DNA of 64,000 nucleotides. It comes from Methanosarcina barkeri str. Wiesmoor (GTDB lineage Archaea; Halobacteriota; Methanosarcinia; Methanosarcinales; Methanosarcinaceae). Within the stretch, counting starts at the first letter, position 1. The number at the start of each line of letters is the position of its first letter. The position numbers and the translations under genes were made by a program. Below the pieces are notes generated by a model. It was given only the letters and a program-made list of their open reading frames with translations. It was not told where the DNA came from and did no database searches. Shown here one piece after another: positions 25,706 through 35,423 of the stretch. Location: contig NZ_CP009526.1 of assembly GCF_000969985.1 (NCBI RefSeq), positions 434,001 through 498,000 of the forward strand, read 5' to 3'.

Positions 25706-28296
25706 TTACAATTTCCTCAGAAGACGGAAACCAAAGCTGCTGTCATGGAGGGAGACATACCTGCCGCGTGCCGCTGACCTGCAGTCCCCAGCATCGCTTT
25801 TATATCCGCCACCCCGAAGAACATGGGAAGACACACTTTCATCTTTCCAAGCACTACCATCGGAAGGAGAATCTTCATAATTATCATGCCATTTGTCTTG
25901 GACCAATTCCCAAACATTACCGTGCATGTCGTAAATGTTCCAGTGATTTGGATTCTTCTGACCGACTGGATGAGTTTTGAAACCTGAATTTTTGTTGTAC
26001 CACGCATATTCATTAAGTTTTGACTCTTCAGCACCAAAGGAATATCTTGTGGTAGTACCTGCACGGCACGCATATTCCCACTCGGCTTCAGAGGGTAAGA
26101 TGTATTTGTCCGTGTCTTCTCGATCATTGAGTTTTTTGATAAATTCCTGAATATCCTCCCAAGAAACAGATTCTACAGGCAGATCATCACCTTTGAAATA
26201 GGAAGGGTTGTAGCCCATTACATCAATCCACTGTTTTTGAGTAACAGGATATTTACCAAGATCGAAAGGATCTTTGATTGTTACTTTATGGATCGGAGCT
26301 TCATCATTATATCCGCCTTTCTCGTAGGAAGGCGAGCCCATCATAAATTCTCCTGCTGGGATTCGAACAAACTCCATTTCATCTATACCAATCGATGAAA
26401 ACCCGGATGTACTTTGTTCTGGATATACAATGACGGGTGAAACCTGCAATAACTTGCTGAGATCAAGGCCTGATAACGTGTATTCGGCTGCATTTTGCGA
26501 GAGATTACCTTCTTCTATGCAGCCGTACCTCAACAATTCGATCAGCCTTTTGTCCCGAACCCATTTCTCCAGATTTTTATCTTCATTTTCCGGCTTCAAT
26601 GCATATTCCTGCAAGCGGGTAAGAAGCGCTCTGTTTGAATTCAGAGCAGAAATGATTGAGTTCCACTTTATGCTTATTGCCACGAATTTTGCAAGTTTTT
26701 TGCAGTTCCACATATTTTCAGGAGCACTGCCCTTATCATAGGAAAAGAGACCTATTCTTTTTCCTATAGTTCTCTGGAAACGAAACTGATTAATGAACTG
26801 TTTCATACGGCGGGGGTTTCTATCAAGAGCTGGAGCAATCATTTCTAGAATGTGATCCAGCTCCACTAATTTCTCATCACAGTCCATATCATTCGTGATC
26901 TTCCCCTCTATTTCCGGTTCATCATTTGCAGCATTTCTGAGAACATCTTCTCTATGTTTGCCACTTTCAGAACTTTCCGGCTGAGTGCTGTCTTTATCAT
27001 GCTGTGAACTTAGGTGATTAACCTTAAATATACTGAAAAATTTCTTAAACTTTTTACTCAATGAATTATTATATAACCAGGAATTTTTCTTTTCAGGTTG
27101 AGGGCTCATAAATTTCTTGAAATCCTCAGTTTTTGGACTGGGAACTTTAAAAGGGAGCTGGATAAATTTTTCAATGTAATCATAACCGTATTCAAGTCCA
27201 TTGACCTCCAAATGCCTAAGGATTTTTCCGTTTTTAGCTGCAAGTCCCGCAGAGATGACTTTGCGGTCTATACCTATGGAAAAATAAACATTTGCTTTAT
27301 CCGAGAGCATGAGGTTTAGAGCTTGCATAAGTTCCGCAGCTTTTGGAACTTCACAACGGTCAAGGTCATCTACAAATACATAAACCCTTGAATTTCCAAC
27401 ATAGGATTTAAGTATCCTATCAAAATCAGAATGGAAGTGCTCTATGAAAGAGATATGCTCAGTGTAATTTGGACTGGATACAAATTTGCTGAAATCAAAA
27501 GGATTTCCGATGATATCTCTAATATCTTTCCAAATATACAAGGTTGAAAGAATAAAGCCGACTATTTGGGTGATTATAACTGTTGATTCATCTAGTGAAA
27601 TTATGTTTGGAATAGAATAAAGGACAAAAAGAAAAGCTAAAAAAAGAGTATTTTTAAACAAAATGAACTTTTACCTTTCCATTCAAGTCTTAGATATCTT
27701 AATTTAAATTGTGCCCACAGTCTTCGCCAATAGGAAAGCTGTTCTGACAGTTGCTCCATAAAAATAAGTGCAAAGGCAGCCCATAACTCATCTTCTTTCT
27801 CATATCTCCAGCAGTTAAACCATACTGTAAAATATTTTCTTCTTTTGATTTTTGAAGGAATATATATCAGAATTGATCTTATTTTATTTCCGAAGGAATA
27901 TGGATCAAAATGTTCATCTTGGTTATTTAGCTCATTCCCATTATTTTGTGAAAATTTTTCCTCAATGGAAGAAAAAAGGGTTTCTAGTTTAGAAATAAGA
28001 GGTTTTAATTCAGGAAGACCTGCTTTTTTCTTATTTAAAAATAGATACTTTATGAATTCTCTGATAGATATATCGCATATATTTCCCTTCTCAATTTCCT
28101 TTTTCAATTGCTTCATGAAAGAAGATTTACCACATCCCCATTGCCCCTCAATAGAAAGAGTAATTGGAGCTAAAGTGCCCTCGGCGGTAAGAAATTCTGC
28201 GATAGCTTCGACATAAGGACGGAACCCAAGTACATCTTTCTCCGTTGAAACATCATTTAAGCATTCGAACGAAGATTCTGATTTATCGCCTGACAA
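25706..28296 (-). CDS. KAP P-loop NTPase fused to an FGE/C-type-lectin-like domain, read in two frames
   Basis: Two overlapping frames encode one protein of about 863 aa. The first (28296-27637, TTG start after GGAG) has Walker A GQWGCGKSSF and the KAP segment FTVWFNCWRYEKEDELWAAF. The second (27661-25706) has the KAP membrane insertion (two helices), Walker B VYVFVDDLDRCE, GYDYIEKFIQLPF and NPRRMKQFINQF, then a formylglycine-generating-enzyme-like domain (VRIPAGEFMMGS, PVTQKQWIDVMG, LPSEAEWEYACRAGT, MHGNVWE, SSFGFRLL). Reading both needs a -1 shift, and the overlap contains T-TTA-AAA. The catalytic Cys pair of true FGE is not complete, since only one Cys lies in the RGGGY-GDCRSAARG segment. 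The domain may therefore bind ligands and not oxidise cysteine. KAP and FGE fusions are common in conflict-type ATPases; that role is inferred. Confidence 0.8.
27652..27658 (-). other. Candidate -1 slippery heptamer
   Basis: On the minus strand, in the frame of the N-terminal part, the sequence reads T TTA AAA, the canonical X-XXY-YYZ form. A stop (TAG, 27637-27639) follows four codons later. A run of seven T (just before the stop) could also allow transcriptional slippage by one added T, giving the same frame change. Confidence 0.5.
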
Positions 28297-28666
28297 AAGG
28301 ATTTAGCTCCATACGTAGTTTAATTTCATAACATGGAGCAAATCTCGTGGAAGATGAGCTTTCGAATACCATATTATGAAGAACAACAGAGTTTTTTAAT
28401 TGTTTATTGAAAAGAAATATAAATATTTGTTGAAATTTCCAAAAAATATAAAGGAAACGTATGAGACGTCCCTGGAAGCGGGGAGAGTATAAGGAACGCT
28501 ACCAAAAATAATTATATAAAAATTGCTAAATATTATAGTAATAATCAGTTATTTGAATTTATTTGCAGCAACTTGTGAAAAGCGTAGTGGGGAAGGGGAG
28601 AAGAGCTACCGGTATTTCGGCTTTGAAAGAATAATATGATATAATCGGACTAATGGAGGAAAAATT
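28297..28666. other. Divergent intergenic region between the KAP gene and the YHS gene
   Basis: AT-rich and without a gene. It probably contains both promoters. GGAG at 28307-28310 (minus) serves the KAP start, and GGAGG at 28654-28658 (plus) serves the YHS gene. Confidence 0.45.
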
Positions 28667-28855
28667 ATGCAAATGAAAGGGAGTGGAACACGGCTTGATC
28701 CTGTGTGTGATATGAATGTTACGGAGAGGGATGTTACATACAAAAGTGACTACAAAGGAAGAACTTATTATTTTTGTTCATTTGAATGCATGAAGAAATT
28801 CCAGGATAACCCGGAAAAGTACATCAGCATCCATGGCAAGGAAGCTAAGGTATAA
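28667..28855 (+). CDS. YHS-domain protein
   Basis: A 62-aa protein that is almost entirely a YHS (TRASH-like) domain: LDPVCDMNV, then TYYFCSFECMKKFQDNPEKYI. The domain's three cysteines suggest metal binding; it often accompanies copper or heavy-metal ATPases, none of which is adjacent here. A GGAGG site lies eight bases before the ATG. The next 120 bases downstream are a MITE-like element. Confidence 0.9.
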   Translation: MQMKGSGTRLDPVCDMNVTERDVTYKSDYKGRTYYFCSFECMKKFQDNPEKYISIHGKEAKV

Positions 28856-28878
28856 TGGATTTTCTTTAATGGATTTTT

Positions 28879-28979
28879 GGCTCTTCGTCATTCCCTGTGG
28901 ATAAGATAATTTTCAATTCGAGACCGCATTGGTTTTATGAAGACATTACGAGGATATCCACACAAAACAACGAAGAGCC
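28879..28979. mobile_element. 101-bp MITE-like element
   Basis: Imperfect terminal inverted repeats of about 25 bp. The first 10 bases are perfect (GGCTCTTCGT/ACGAAGAGCC), and the inner block GTGGATA/TATCCAC also pairs. There is no coding capacity. It lies between the YHS gene and the HEAT-repeat gene. Confidence 0.65.
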
Positions 28980-28989
28980 GGATTTTCTT

Positions 28990-30495
28990 TTACCTTGTGT
29001 TCTGCTTATCCAGCAACCTTAAAGCTTCAGCCGTAGCCCATCTGACTTCAGGGTCATGATCGTTTAAGTTTTTGACAAGAGGGGCTGTTGCTTTTTTATC
29101 GCCTATTTTTGCGAGGGCTTCTGCGGCGTACCGCCGGACCCAGGGGTTGCTGTCGTCTAGAGTTTTTAGAAGTGCATCAACTGCTTTTCGGCTTCCTATA
29201 TTCCCAAGGGCATAGACTGCAGTGATTCGGAGTTCGGAATCTTCTTCGGTCAGCATTCCCAGAAGAGCATCTGTTGCTTTTTCAGCTCTGAGAGTTCCCA
29301 GAGAATATGCAGCAGCATTTCTTACTTCAGGATTCGTATCACCAAGGCATTCGAGAAGTGGGTCTATTGACTCTGGATCTTCCAGTTTACCAAGGGATTC
29401 AGCTGTACACTTTCGAAGTTCGGGGTCCTTATCTCTTAGTTTGTAAATAAGGGCTCCTGTGGCTTTTTTACTTTTAAGTCCAGCAGCTTTTTTGCTGCCT
29501 GAGTTTCCTAGAGCCAGTATTATCTGTTTCTGTAATTCCGGAGAGCTCTTATCCAGTTTTGCGATAAGGGCTTCTTCAGCCTTGTCACCACCGAGGATTC
29601 CCAGGGAACGGGCTGCAGTTAACCTGACTTCGGGAACTTTGTCGTCCAGGCTTTTAATTAAAGGTTCAATTGCCCGTTTGTCTTTAAGGTTTCCAAGGGA
29701 TTCTATAGCACATGCTCGGAATACAGGGTCTTTATCTACAGCCAGCCTTTTAATTAGCGGTTCTGTTGCATTTTCGGTTCTTATCCGACCGAGGTTTCTG
29801 GCTGCAGTTATTCTTACTCTGGAATTCTTGTCCTCAAGGAGCCCAATAAGTGCCTTTTCTACTTCAGGACCTCTTGACTGGCCCAGGGCTTCGGCTGCAA
29901 TTGCCCGGACTTCAGAATTTTCATCATCAAGGGCTTTGATGCAGAACTGTCTATCTTTTTCGTTTTGTTTTAGTGGGCTTACGGGGTTTCCTTCCTGTCC
30001 TCTAAGAAGATCCGAGATATATACTAGTTTTTCAGATGAGGTTTTTAAGCCTGAAACGTTGCTTAGCAAGTTTATGGAAGTGTAAACGATGGCTATAAGG
30101 GATAAAACCATTGAAATAAGAGAGGAAACTAACAGAACTTTCATTTTGGCTTCGGAAAACGAGCCAAAGCTAAAAATAATTAGTATAAGTCCGTTAAAAT
30201 AGATTGTCCCTGCTGCCGTATAAGATACTATCTTCAGGGGCGGTTTTATCCGGTTGGCAATCGAGTTAGTACTTTCCCTGTTGCTTTGCAGGGAGAGTAT
30301 AAAAATAGCAATAAACACGGCATACAATGCGGCTACTGATTGCATTACTGTTGACGGAAGCCAGAAAGTTCCCCCAGAGCTTGTCGCAGAATTATCTGCA
30401 TTTCCATTTCCTGAGAGGGTAAATAAGCTCAAAATAACCAGAGCAAATAAAAAGAAAACTTCAAGCTTGTAAGTTTTCAAGGTAGTCAGTTTCAT
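28990..30495 (-). CDS. Membrane-anchored PBS-lyase-type HEAT-repeat protein
   Basis: A 501-aa protein. About four hydrophobic helices occupy residues 10-145, followed by a short linker and about ten HEAT-like repeats of 30 residues (pattern DPELRKCTAESLGKLED / DSNPWVRRYAAEALAKIGDKKA) from roughly 165 to the end. Such repeats form a cytoplasmic protein-interaction solenoid. The repeats are highly regular, which suggests recent internal duplication. The partner and function are unknown, and it is not a lyase by any visible catalytic feature. Confidence 0.85.
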   Translation of the reverse strand: MKLTTLKTYKLEVFFLFALVILSLFTLSGNGNADNSATSSGGTFWLPSTVMQSVAALYAVFIAIFILSLQSNRESTNSIANRIKPPLKIVSYTAAGTIYFNGLILIIFSFGSFSEAKMKVLLVSSLISMVLSLIAIVYTSINLLSNVSGLKTSSEKLVYISDLLRGQEGNPVSPLKQNEKDRQFCIKALDDENSEVRAIAAEALGQSRGPEVEKALIGLLEDKNSRVRITAARNLGRIRTENATEPLIKRLAVDKDPVFRACAIESLGNLKDKRAIEPLIKSLDDKVPEVRLTAARSLGILGGDKAEEALIAKLDKSSPELQKQIILALGNSGSKKAAGLKSKKATGALIYKLRDKDPELRKCTAESLGKLEDPESIDPLLECLGDTNPEVRNAAAYSLGTLRAEKATDALLGMLTEEDSELRITAVYALGNIGSRKAVDALLKTLDDSNPWVRRYAAEALAKIGDKKATAPLVKNLNDHDPEVRWATAEALRLLDKQNTR

Positions 30496-30591
30496 TCTAA
30501 ACAGACTGCCTGTGCCGGATAGTTATATAAAAATTCCGCTGAATCGAGTTTCTGGTTGACTTTTGAGAAAGAAAAACAATTAAGCTTTATT

Positions 30592-30724
30592 AGAGCTGAC
30601 CCCAAAACTCAAAATTGCTTCTCTGAATATCATGTTCTGGATTATCAATAGAGTTTCTGATCCTGAAAACTAATTCAGAAACTCTTACTGATACGTGAAT
30701 AAAATTGGTTTTGGGATGAGCTCT
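30592..30724. mobile_element. 133-bp MITE-like element with internal hairpin
   Basis: Terminal inverted repeats of 18 bp with three mismatches (AGAGCTGACCCCAAAAC against GTTTTGGGATGAGCTCT). Inside, a perfect 11-bp inverted repeat AGAGTTTCTGA/TCAGAAACTCT lies at 30650-30685. There is no coding capacity. It fills most of the gap between the HEAT gene and the SAM hydrolase gene. Confidence 0.65.
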
Positions 30725-30801
30725 GATCTAAAATGATTTGGAACTATAGCCTGCTTTTATACAGCTATTCTTTATACAGTCATTCTCTATGCAGCCACTC
30801 T

Positions 30802-31590
30802 TTATACGATCTTTATTGCGACCTGATCCCCGCTTTTAAGTCCGAACTGAAGCGCAGCATTTCCTTTGTTTACGGCAATTTCCAGGAAGCCGTGACTGCC
30901 TATAAGGGCAAGGGGCTTTTTTTGCCCTACAAAACCATAGGTCTGAACAAAGGGGACCCTTCTGCTGTTTATTTCTATCTGCGAGCCAAAGTTAGAGAAT
31001 TTTAAAACTACTTCTTCGGGAATATTGGTGATAACATTTCCGAAGTTGTCTGCAAAAATAACCTCGCCTACAAGGAAGGACCCGTCAATTCCGAAATTTT
31101 CGAAATCAAGGCTAACAAAATCCGAGATTTCAGGGCCGACTGCCTCGATATGTGTGCCTTTTGAAAGGTAAGCTCCTGCAGGCGCAAAAATATCCCTGCC
31201 ATGGAAAGTTGCAGAAATTCCTGATTTAAGCATAATTTCAGGATTTGTGATCTCGTATACTTCAATTTCGCCAAGGTGGCGAGCTGCAGGGATCAGTAGG
31301 CCATTGTCAGGACCGACAAAAAATTGTTCTTCTCCTTTAGGACCGGCTTTTATGGCAAGAGCACGACGGGAAGTCCCTACCCCAGGGTCGACAACACCGA
31401 TATGTACGGTTCCCTGCGGGAAATATCGAACAAGGGAATAGAGCGTAAAAGCTCCTTCTCGGATTCCGGCCTGCCGGATGGAATGGGTTATGTCGATAAT
31501 CTGTGCTGCCGGGTTTATTCTCAAAATCACGGCTTTCATGGCTGCGGGATAGAGGTCTCCGAAATCGGTAGTCAAGGAAATTAAAGGCAT
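30802..31590 (-). CDS. SAM hydrolase / SAM hydroxide adenosyltransferase (DUF62)
   Basis: A 262-aa protein of the fluorinase/chlorinase/DUF62 family. Conserved segments are ISLTTDFGD (N-terminus), HIGVVDPGVGTSRRALAI, FFVGPDNGLL and TFHGRDIFAPAGAYL. The archaeal members split S-adenosylmethionine to adenosine and methionine with water. The ATG at 31590 follows GTGAT; a GTG nine bases upstream is an alternative. It is a single gene with no operon partner. Confidence 0.93.
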   Translation of the reverse strand: MPLISLTTDFGDLYPAAMKAVILRINPAAQIIDITHSIRQAGIREGAFTLYSLVRYFPQGTVHIGVVDPGVGTSRRALAIKAGPKGEEQFFVGPDNGLLIPAARHLGEIEVYEITNPEIMLKSGISATFHGRDIFAPAGAYLSKGTHIEAVGPEISDFVSLDFENFGIDGSFLVGEVIFADNFGNVITNIPEEVVLKFSNFGSQIEINSRRVPFVQTYGFVGQKKPLALIGSHGFLEIAVNKGNAALQFGLKSGDQVAIKIV

Positions 31591-31709
31591 AATTATCACT
31601 CGGTTTTTTTCTTTTTATAATATACAGGTCTGGAAAATTATATTAATATGTGAGAATGTAATGGTCAAAAATAAAAATTTTTAGGAAATTTAGAGACGAA
31701 GTGAGACGG

Positions 31710-32225
31710 ATGATGTATATACAGAAACTAGTCATACTGATTCTAATAAGCCTTGCTCTTCTTGCATCGGGCTGCGAGGGAATAATGAACGCCAAACAGA
31801 GTTCCGAATTCTTACAGGAGCCGTCTACCGAATTTTATATTTTGGGGCCTGACGGAACGGCTAAAAACTATCCTACTAACTATGTACTCGGAGAGAATGG
31901 AACCGTGATTGTGGGAATTATAAACCATGAGCAAAAGCCCGTAAACTATACAATGGAAGTCAAACTCGAAGATACGCTTCTACCTTTACCGTCTGACTGG
32001 CAAAATATATGCATCGAAAACAACGAGACCCTGAAGAAAGCAGTCACTATAAATCCTCCTTTCGAGGGAACAAACATGGACCTTCAGTTTTTGCTCTACA
32101 ATAACGATAAAAAGGAAATGTTAGAAGATAATATCAGTTTGCCTTACAGAAATCTTAACCTACGGATAAACGTAACAACGCAGAATCTTTCGAAGAATAC
32201 TTCAACTCCAATAACGGCGGTATAA
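31710..32225 (+). CDS. DUF1616-like lipoprotein
   Basis: An approximately 171-aa secreted protein. A lipoprotein signal (ILISLALLASGC) is followed by STEFYILGPDGTAKNYPTNY and the Ig-like stretch GENGTVIVGIINHEQKPVNYTMEV, which is characteristic of DUF1616 C-terminal regions. Many N-x-S/T sites suggest glycosylation outside the cell. The start could be 31701 (GTG), 31710 or 31713 (ATG), since no strong ribosome-binding site decides. The function is unknown; it is probably an envelope protein. Confidence 0.75.
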   Translation: MMYIQKLVILILISLALLASGCEGIMNAKQSSEFLQEPSTEFYILGPDGTAKNYPTNYVLGENGTVIVGIINHEQKPVNYTMEVKLEDTLLPLPSDWQNICIENNETLKKAVTINPPFEGTNMDLQFLLYNNDKKEMLEDNISLPYRNLNLRINVTTQNLSKNTSTPITAV

Positions 32226-32798
32226 GCAACCGAGTTGAAATTCGGCAATGAATCATGTTCATCTCATAAACTGAAATTATAAAATCATGCAGTCCTGTGA
32301 AAAGTAAAAAAGAATTTTCTCTGTTTCAGCTAGATCTGAGTGGACAGTGTCATGTTACATATTTTTCCTTTTGGCGGGCTGATGATTCAGGGAAAAGCTT
32401 TCACATTTTTCTGAAGCAGCCTGAAACTTTTTTCTTTATCAAATTTTTTTATCAAATTTCTTCCTCAAATTTCTTCCTCAAATTTCTTCCTCAAATTTCT
32501 TCCTCAAATTTCTTTATCAAATTGGGCAGCTTTCATACTGATTATGCATTTCTCCTTTTTTATAGTGGATAGTTCTTCAGCATGGGGGAAATAAAAAGAA
32601 ATTTTGCCCAGATAATAAAATTTCAGTATTAGTCTGTATATTTGATTATCTACTTTTATTTGGTTATCTAATATGTTTTTAAATTCAGTATACTCTTCTC
32701 CAGTATCCTGTTTTTATGATTTTATATTGATGTATATTCTAAAAATCGGCATCTCTATCATAAATCCAAAAACTTTCTGCGAAAATATGGTCGAAAGT
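32226..32798. other. Intergenic region with a 13-bp minisatellite
   Basis: No gene is visible. CAAATTTCTTCCT repeats at 32466, 32479, 32492, 32505 and 32518 (period 13), with degenerate copies from 32440. The region separates the lipoprotein gene from the convergent ABC permease gene. Confidence 0.7.
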
Positions 32799-33842
32799 TC
32801 ATATATATCTCTTCTTCTTGAGAACGCGAAATGTCAGCATATATACAAGAATATTAAATATAAGAAGGATTCCAACTTCAGGATAAAGGTCAGAGATTCC
32901 GGAGTTATTCAACATAGCACTTTTTATGCCGTAAAACACGTAGGTGCTTGGTACAAGATGAGCGATATACTCAATCTCTTGAGATAAATCGGCTAGCAGA
33001 GCAAGTAAAATCAGAGGTGCCATGAAAATTGTGGAAAGCAGAGATGCTGAAGAGTAGTTATCAGCGTAACTGGCAATTAGAAGCCCAAGGCCTGTGAATA
33101 CTGCAGAGCCGAGAATTATAAAAACAGCGGTCGATAGGAAGTTTCCGACGAAACCCTTATTTATAATAATTATAACCAGAGATATCAGTATTGTCAGGAA
33201 TAGTCCGAAAAACGATTTGCCATAAATCACATCTTTTTCCGAAGCTGGTGACACAAGTATTGCATCAAGGGTTTTTTTCTCTTTCTCTGTAGTCAGCGTA
33301 TTTGGTAAAACCATCATTCCAACAAATACTACAGTAAACATAATCCATATAGGAATGTTAAATCTGGACTGTAAGTCTTCAGGGAGCGTATTTAAGATAA
33401 CATTCACTGGATATTTCTGTCCTGCAAAGTCCATGATGATATCTTTATAAGTTTGCAAAAATGCAACTGATTTTGCCTCATAAGGGTTGACAATGATATT
33501 CAGGGACGGGTCTAGTCCATTTTTTATGTCGGCACTGAAGCCTTCCGGCACAAGCATAACGGCTGCAACTTTTTGATTATAAAGTAACTCTTCGGATTTA
33601 CCAGTCGAGTCTGCAATAATTACGTCATAGTTATCTCTCGAACTTAGATATTCAATAAAATCTGCACTGGAACCTTCATCATAAACTGCAATGGGTACTA
33701 TGGTATTATCAGTCAATGAAACCGTAGAGTTAAAGAGAACTGACAAAAAGATCGGAGTGAGTAGTATTATCAATAAATTTTTGCTTTTTACCGATGATAT
33801 TAAGTCCTTTCTAAAGATAGCCAGTACAACATTAAGATTCAT
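32799..33842 (-). CDS. ABC-2 type transporter permease
   Basis: A 347-aa permease with one N-terminal helix (about 22-42), a large extracytoplasmic loop of about 120 residues, and five C-terminal helices from residue ~165. The conserved segment LTTEKEKKTLDAILVSP(A/V) is diagnostic of NatB/YhaP-type ABC-2 exporters. It overlaps the ATPase gene by 11 bp, so the two form one transporter. The substrate is unknown; sodium or drug export is the usual suggestion for NatAB-like pairs. Confidence 0.92.
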   Translation of the reverse strand: MNLNVVLAIFRKDLISSVKSKNLLIILLTPIFLSVLFNSTVSLTDNTIVPIAVYDEGSSADFIEYLSSRDNYDVIIADSTGKSEELLYNQKVAAVMLVPEGFSADIKNGLDPSLNIIVNPYEAKSVAFLQTYKDIIMDFAGQKYPVNVILNTLPEDLQSRFNIPIWIMFTVVFVGMMVLPNTLTTEKEKKTLDAILVSPASEKDVIYGKSFFGLFLTILISLVIIIINKGFVGNFLSTAVFIILGSAVFTGLGLLIASYADNYSSASLLSTIFMAPLILLALLADLSQEIEYIAHLVPSTYVFYGIKSAMLNNSGISDLYPEVGILLIFNILVYMLTFRVLKKKRYI

Positions 33843-34704
33843 CAGTCAATTTCTCCCCGGTTAATTTTATGAAAACATCTTCAATTGTAGCTTCTTTTGA
33901 ATGTACAAGGGATATCTGATTATTTTCAGAGAGTTTCTCAAAAATGTCGCTACTGGCTTTTGTATTCAGCGGCGATTCGTAAATATCTCCTTTTACAGTC
34001 TTGATCATCAAAACATCTTTACCATACTTTTTTTTCAGATTTCCAGGTGTGTCCATAGCTATTATAGAGCCTTTATGTATGATAGCCAAATAGTCACATA
34101 GAAAATCTGCTTCCTCCATATTATGTGTCGTTATAAGGATTGTTTTGCCCTGTTCCTTAAGACCAAGAATCATCTGCCTTATTTCCCTTGCTGAACGTGG
34201 GTCCAATCCGCTTCCGGGCTCATCCAGAAATAAAACCTCAGGATCATTGAGCAGGGCCCGAGAAATCATTATCTTTTGTTTCATGCCTTTTGAAAAAGTC
34301 TTTACTTTGTTTTTCTGATACCTTTCCATTCCTACGATCTTCAGAACTTCATTTATTCTTTCCTTCGGAGAATTGTATAACTGGCGGAAAAAGTTGAGAT
34401 TTTCATAAACCGATAATTCTTCGTACAGGTTTTGAGACTCAAAAACAACGCCGATTTTCTTTTTTATCTCTACTGCATCCAATACGGTGTTTAATCCTCC
34501 AATGTATGCAGTACCAGAGGTCGGAGGAAATTGACAGGTAAGGAGCTTAATAGTAGTGGATTTCCCTGCTCCGTTTGGGCCCAGAAGCCCAAATATAGTT
34601 CCTTTTTTGATACTGAACGAAATACTCTTCACAGCCTCGAAATCATCATATTTTTTAGATAGATTCTCAGTAACTATCTCTTTATCCACGGTATCACCAG
34701 TCAT
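33832..34704 (-). CDS. ABC transporter ATP-binding protein
   Basis: A 290-aa ATPase with Walker A GPNGAGKST, signature FSKGMKQKI (a variant of LSGGQ usual in this subgroup), Walker B VLFLDEPGSGLDP and the switch His in TTHNMEE. The C-terminal ~80 residues form the extra domain seen in DrrA/NatA-like proteins. It is the first gene of a two-gene operon with the ABC-2 permease. Confidence 0.94.
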   Translation of the reverse strand: MTGDTVDKEIVTENLSKKYDDFEAVKSISFSIKKGTIFGLLGPNGAGKSTTIKLLTCQFPPTSGTAYIGGLNTVLDAVEIKKKIGVVFESQNLYEELSVYENLNFFRQLYNSPKERINEVLKIVGMERYQKNKVKTFSKGMKQKIMISRALLNDPEVLFLDEPGSGLDPRSAREIRQMILGLKEQGKTILITTHNMEEADFLCDYLAIIHKGSIIAMDTPGNLKKKYGKDVLMIKTVKGDIYESPLNTKASSDIFEKLSENNQISLVHSKEATIEDVFIKLTGEKLTDES

Positions 34705-35423
34705 TTCAGTATTTGCATACTTATCCTTTGTTTCCCATCGACATATTTATCATCGCGATTAAATTTCTTAACATGTGGATAAATTATTTCGAAATCTCAT
34801 AAGATTTAGGATCTGAAACATTAAACCTTGTATAAAATCTCTAAATTGGCTTACGTTGCAACCAAGTATAAACTAACTGTATTCTTTTGGCAAATAATAT
34901 AATATTTTATAAACGTTGTTGATATTAAATCTTTTCTTATTTGTGATATATTGTATTACTAAAAAGAATATCTAAACCACTGCTTAATTAATATCAAAAT
35001 GTGACAAAAGGTACAGGCTAATATCAAAAAATATTGGAATGATAATAAAAGTGAATAGAAAATGAGGAAAAGATTAGGGAAAATGAAGAATGAGTAATAA
35101 GCAAAAAACCGAACACGATAACAAACGGTACCATATTACAGGGAAAAGAAGGAGTTGTATCGGTTTCGGAAGGATAATTCTTATGGAGTTATGATGAAGG
35201 AACGAATACTGTCACAAAAATTAAACTACCTAAAAAACCGCTTATAAATTAAAGTGATTATATCGGTGATTATATCGAGATAAGACATATAAAGCTTTTA
35301 AATCGAAAAAAAAGGAGTTTGATTATTATTAGTGGTAATTGTCGGACAGCCTGTAAAGAATGGTGATGAAGTGAACCCTCTTCGCTCCCGATGTAATAAA
35401 TAAAAAAGAAGATAAGAAATGCT
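34705..35423. other. Long AT-rich intergenic region
   Basis: About 720 bases with no credible gene. It has a 12-bp direct repeat (GTGATTATATCG twice, about 35253-35276) and a short match to the IS200 left end at 35365. It probably carries the promoter of the ABC operon at its left edge. Confidence 0.45.
35365..35380. repeat. 16-bp match to the IS200 element left end
   Basis: GATGAAGTGAACCCTC is identical to 2879-2894, the bases just after the left hairpin of the IS200 element. No hairpin or transposase is present here, so it may be a decayed insertion scar or chance. Confidence 0.35.

Noticed and set aside
25560-25900. Diversity-generating retroelement acting on the FGE-like C-terminus
   Set aside because: The domain type fits a variable protein, but there is no reverse transcriptase, template repeat or accessory gene in the window, and no near-repeat of the gene's 3' end was seen.
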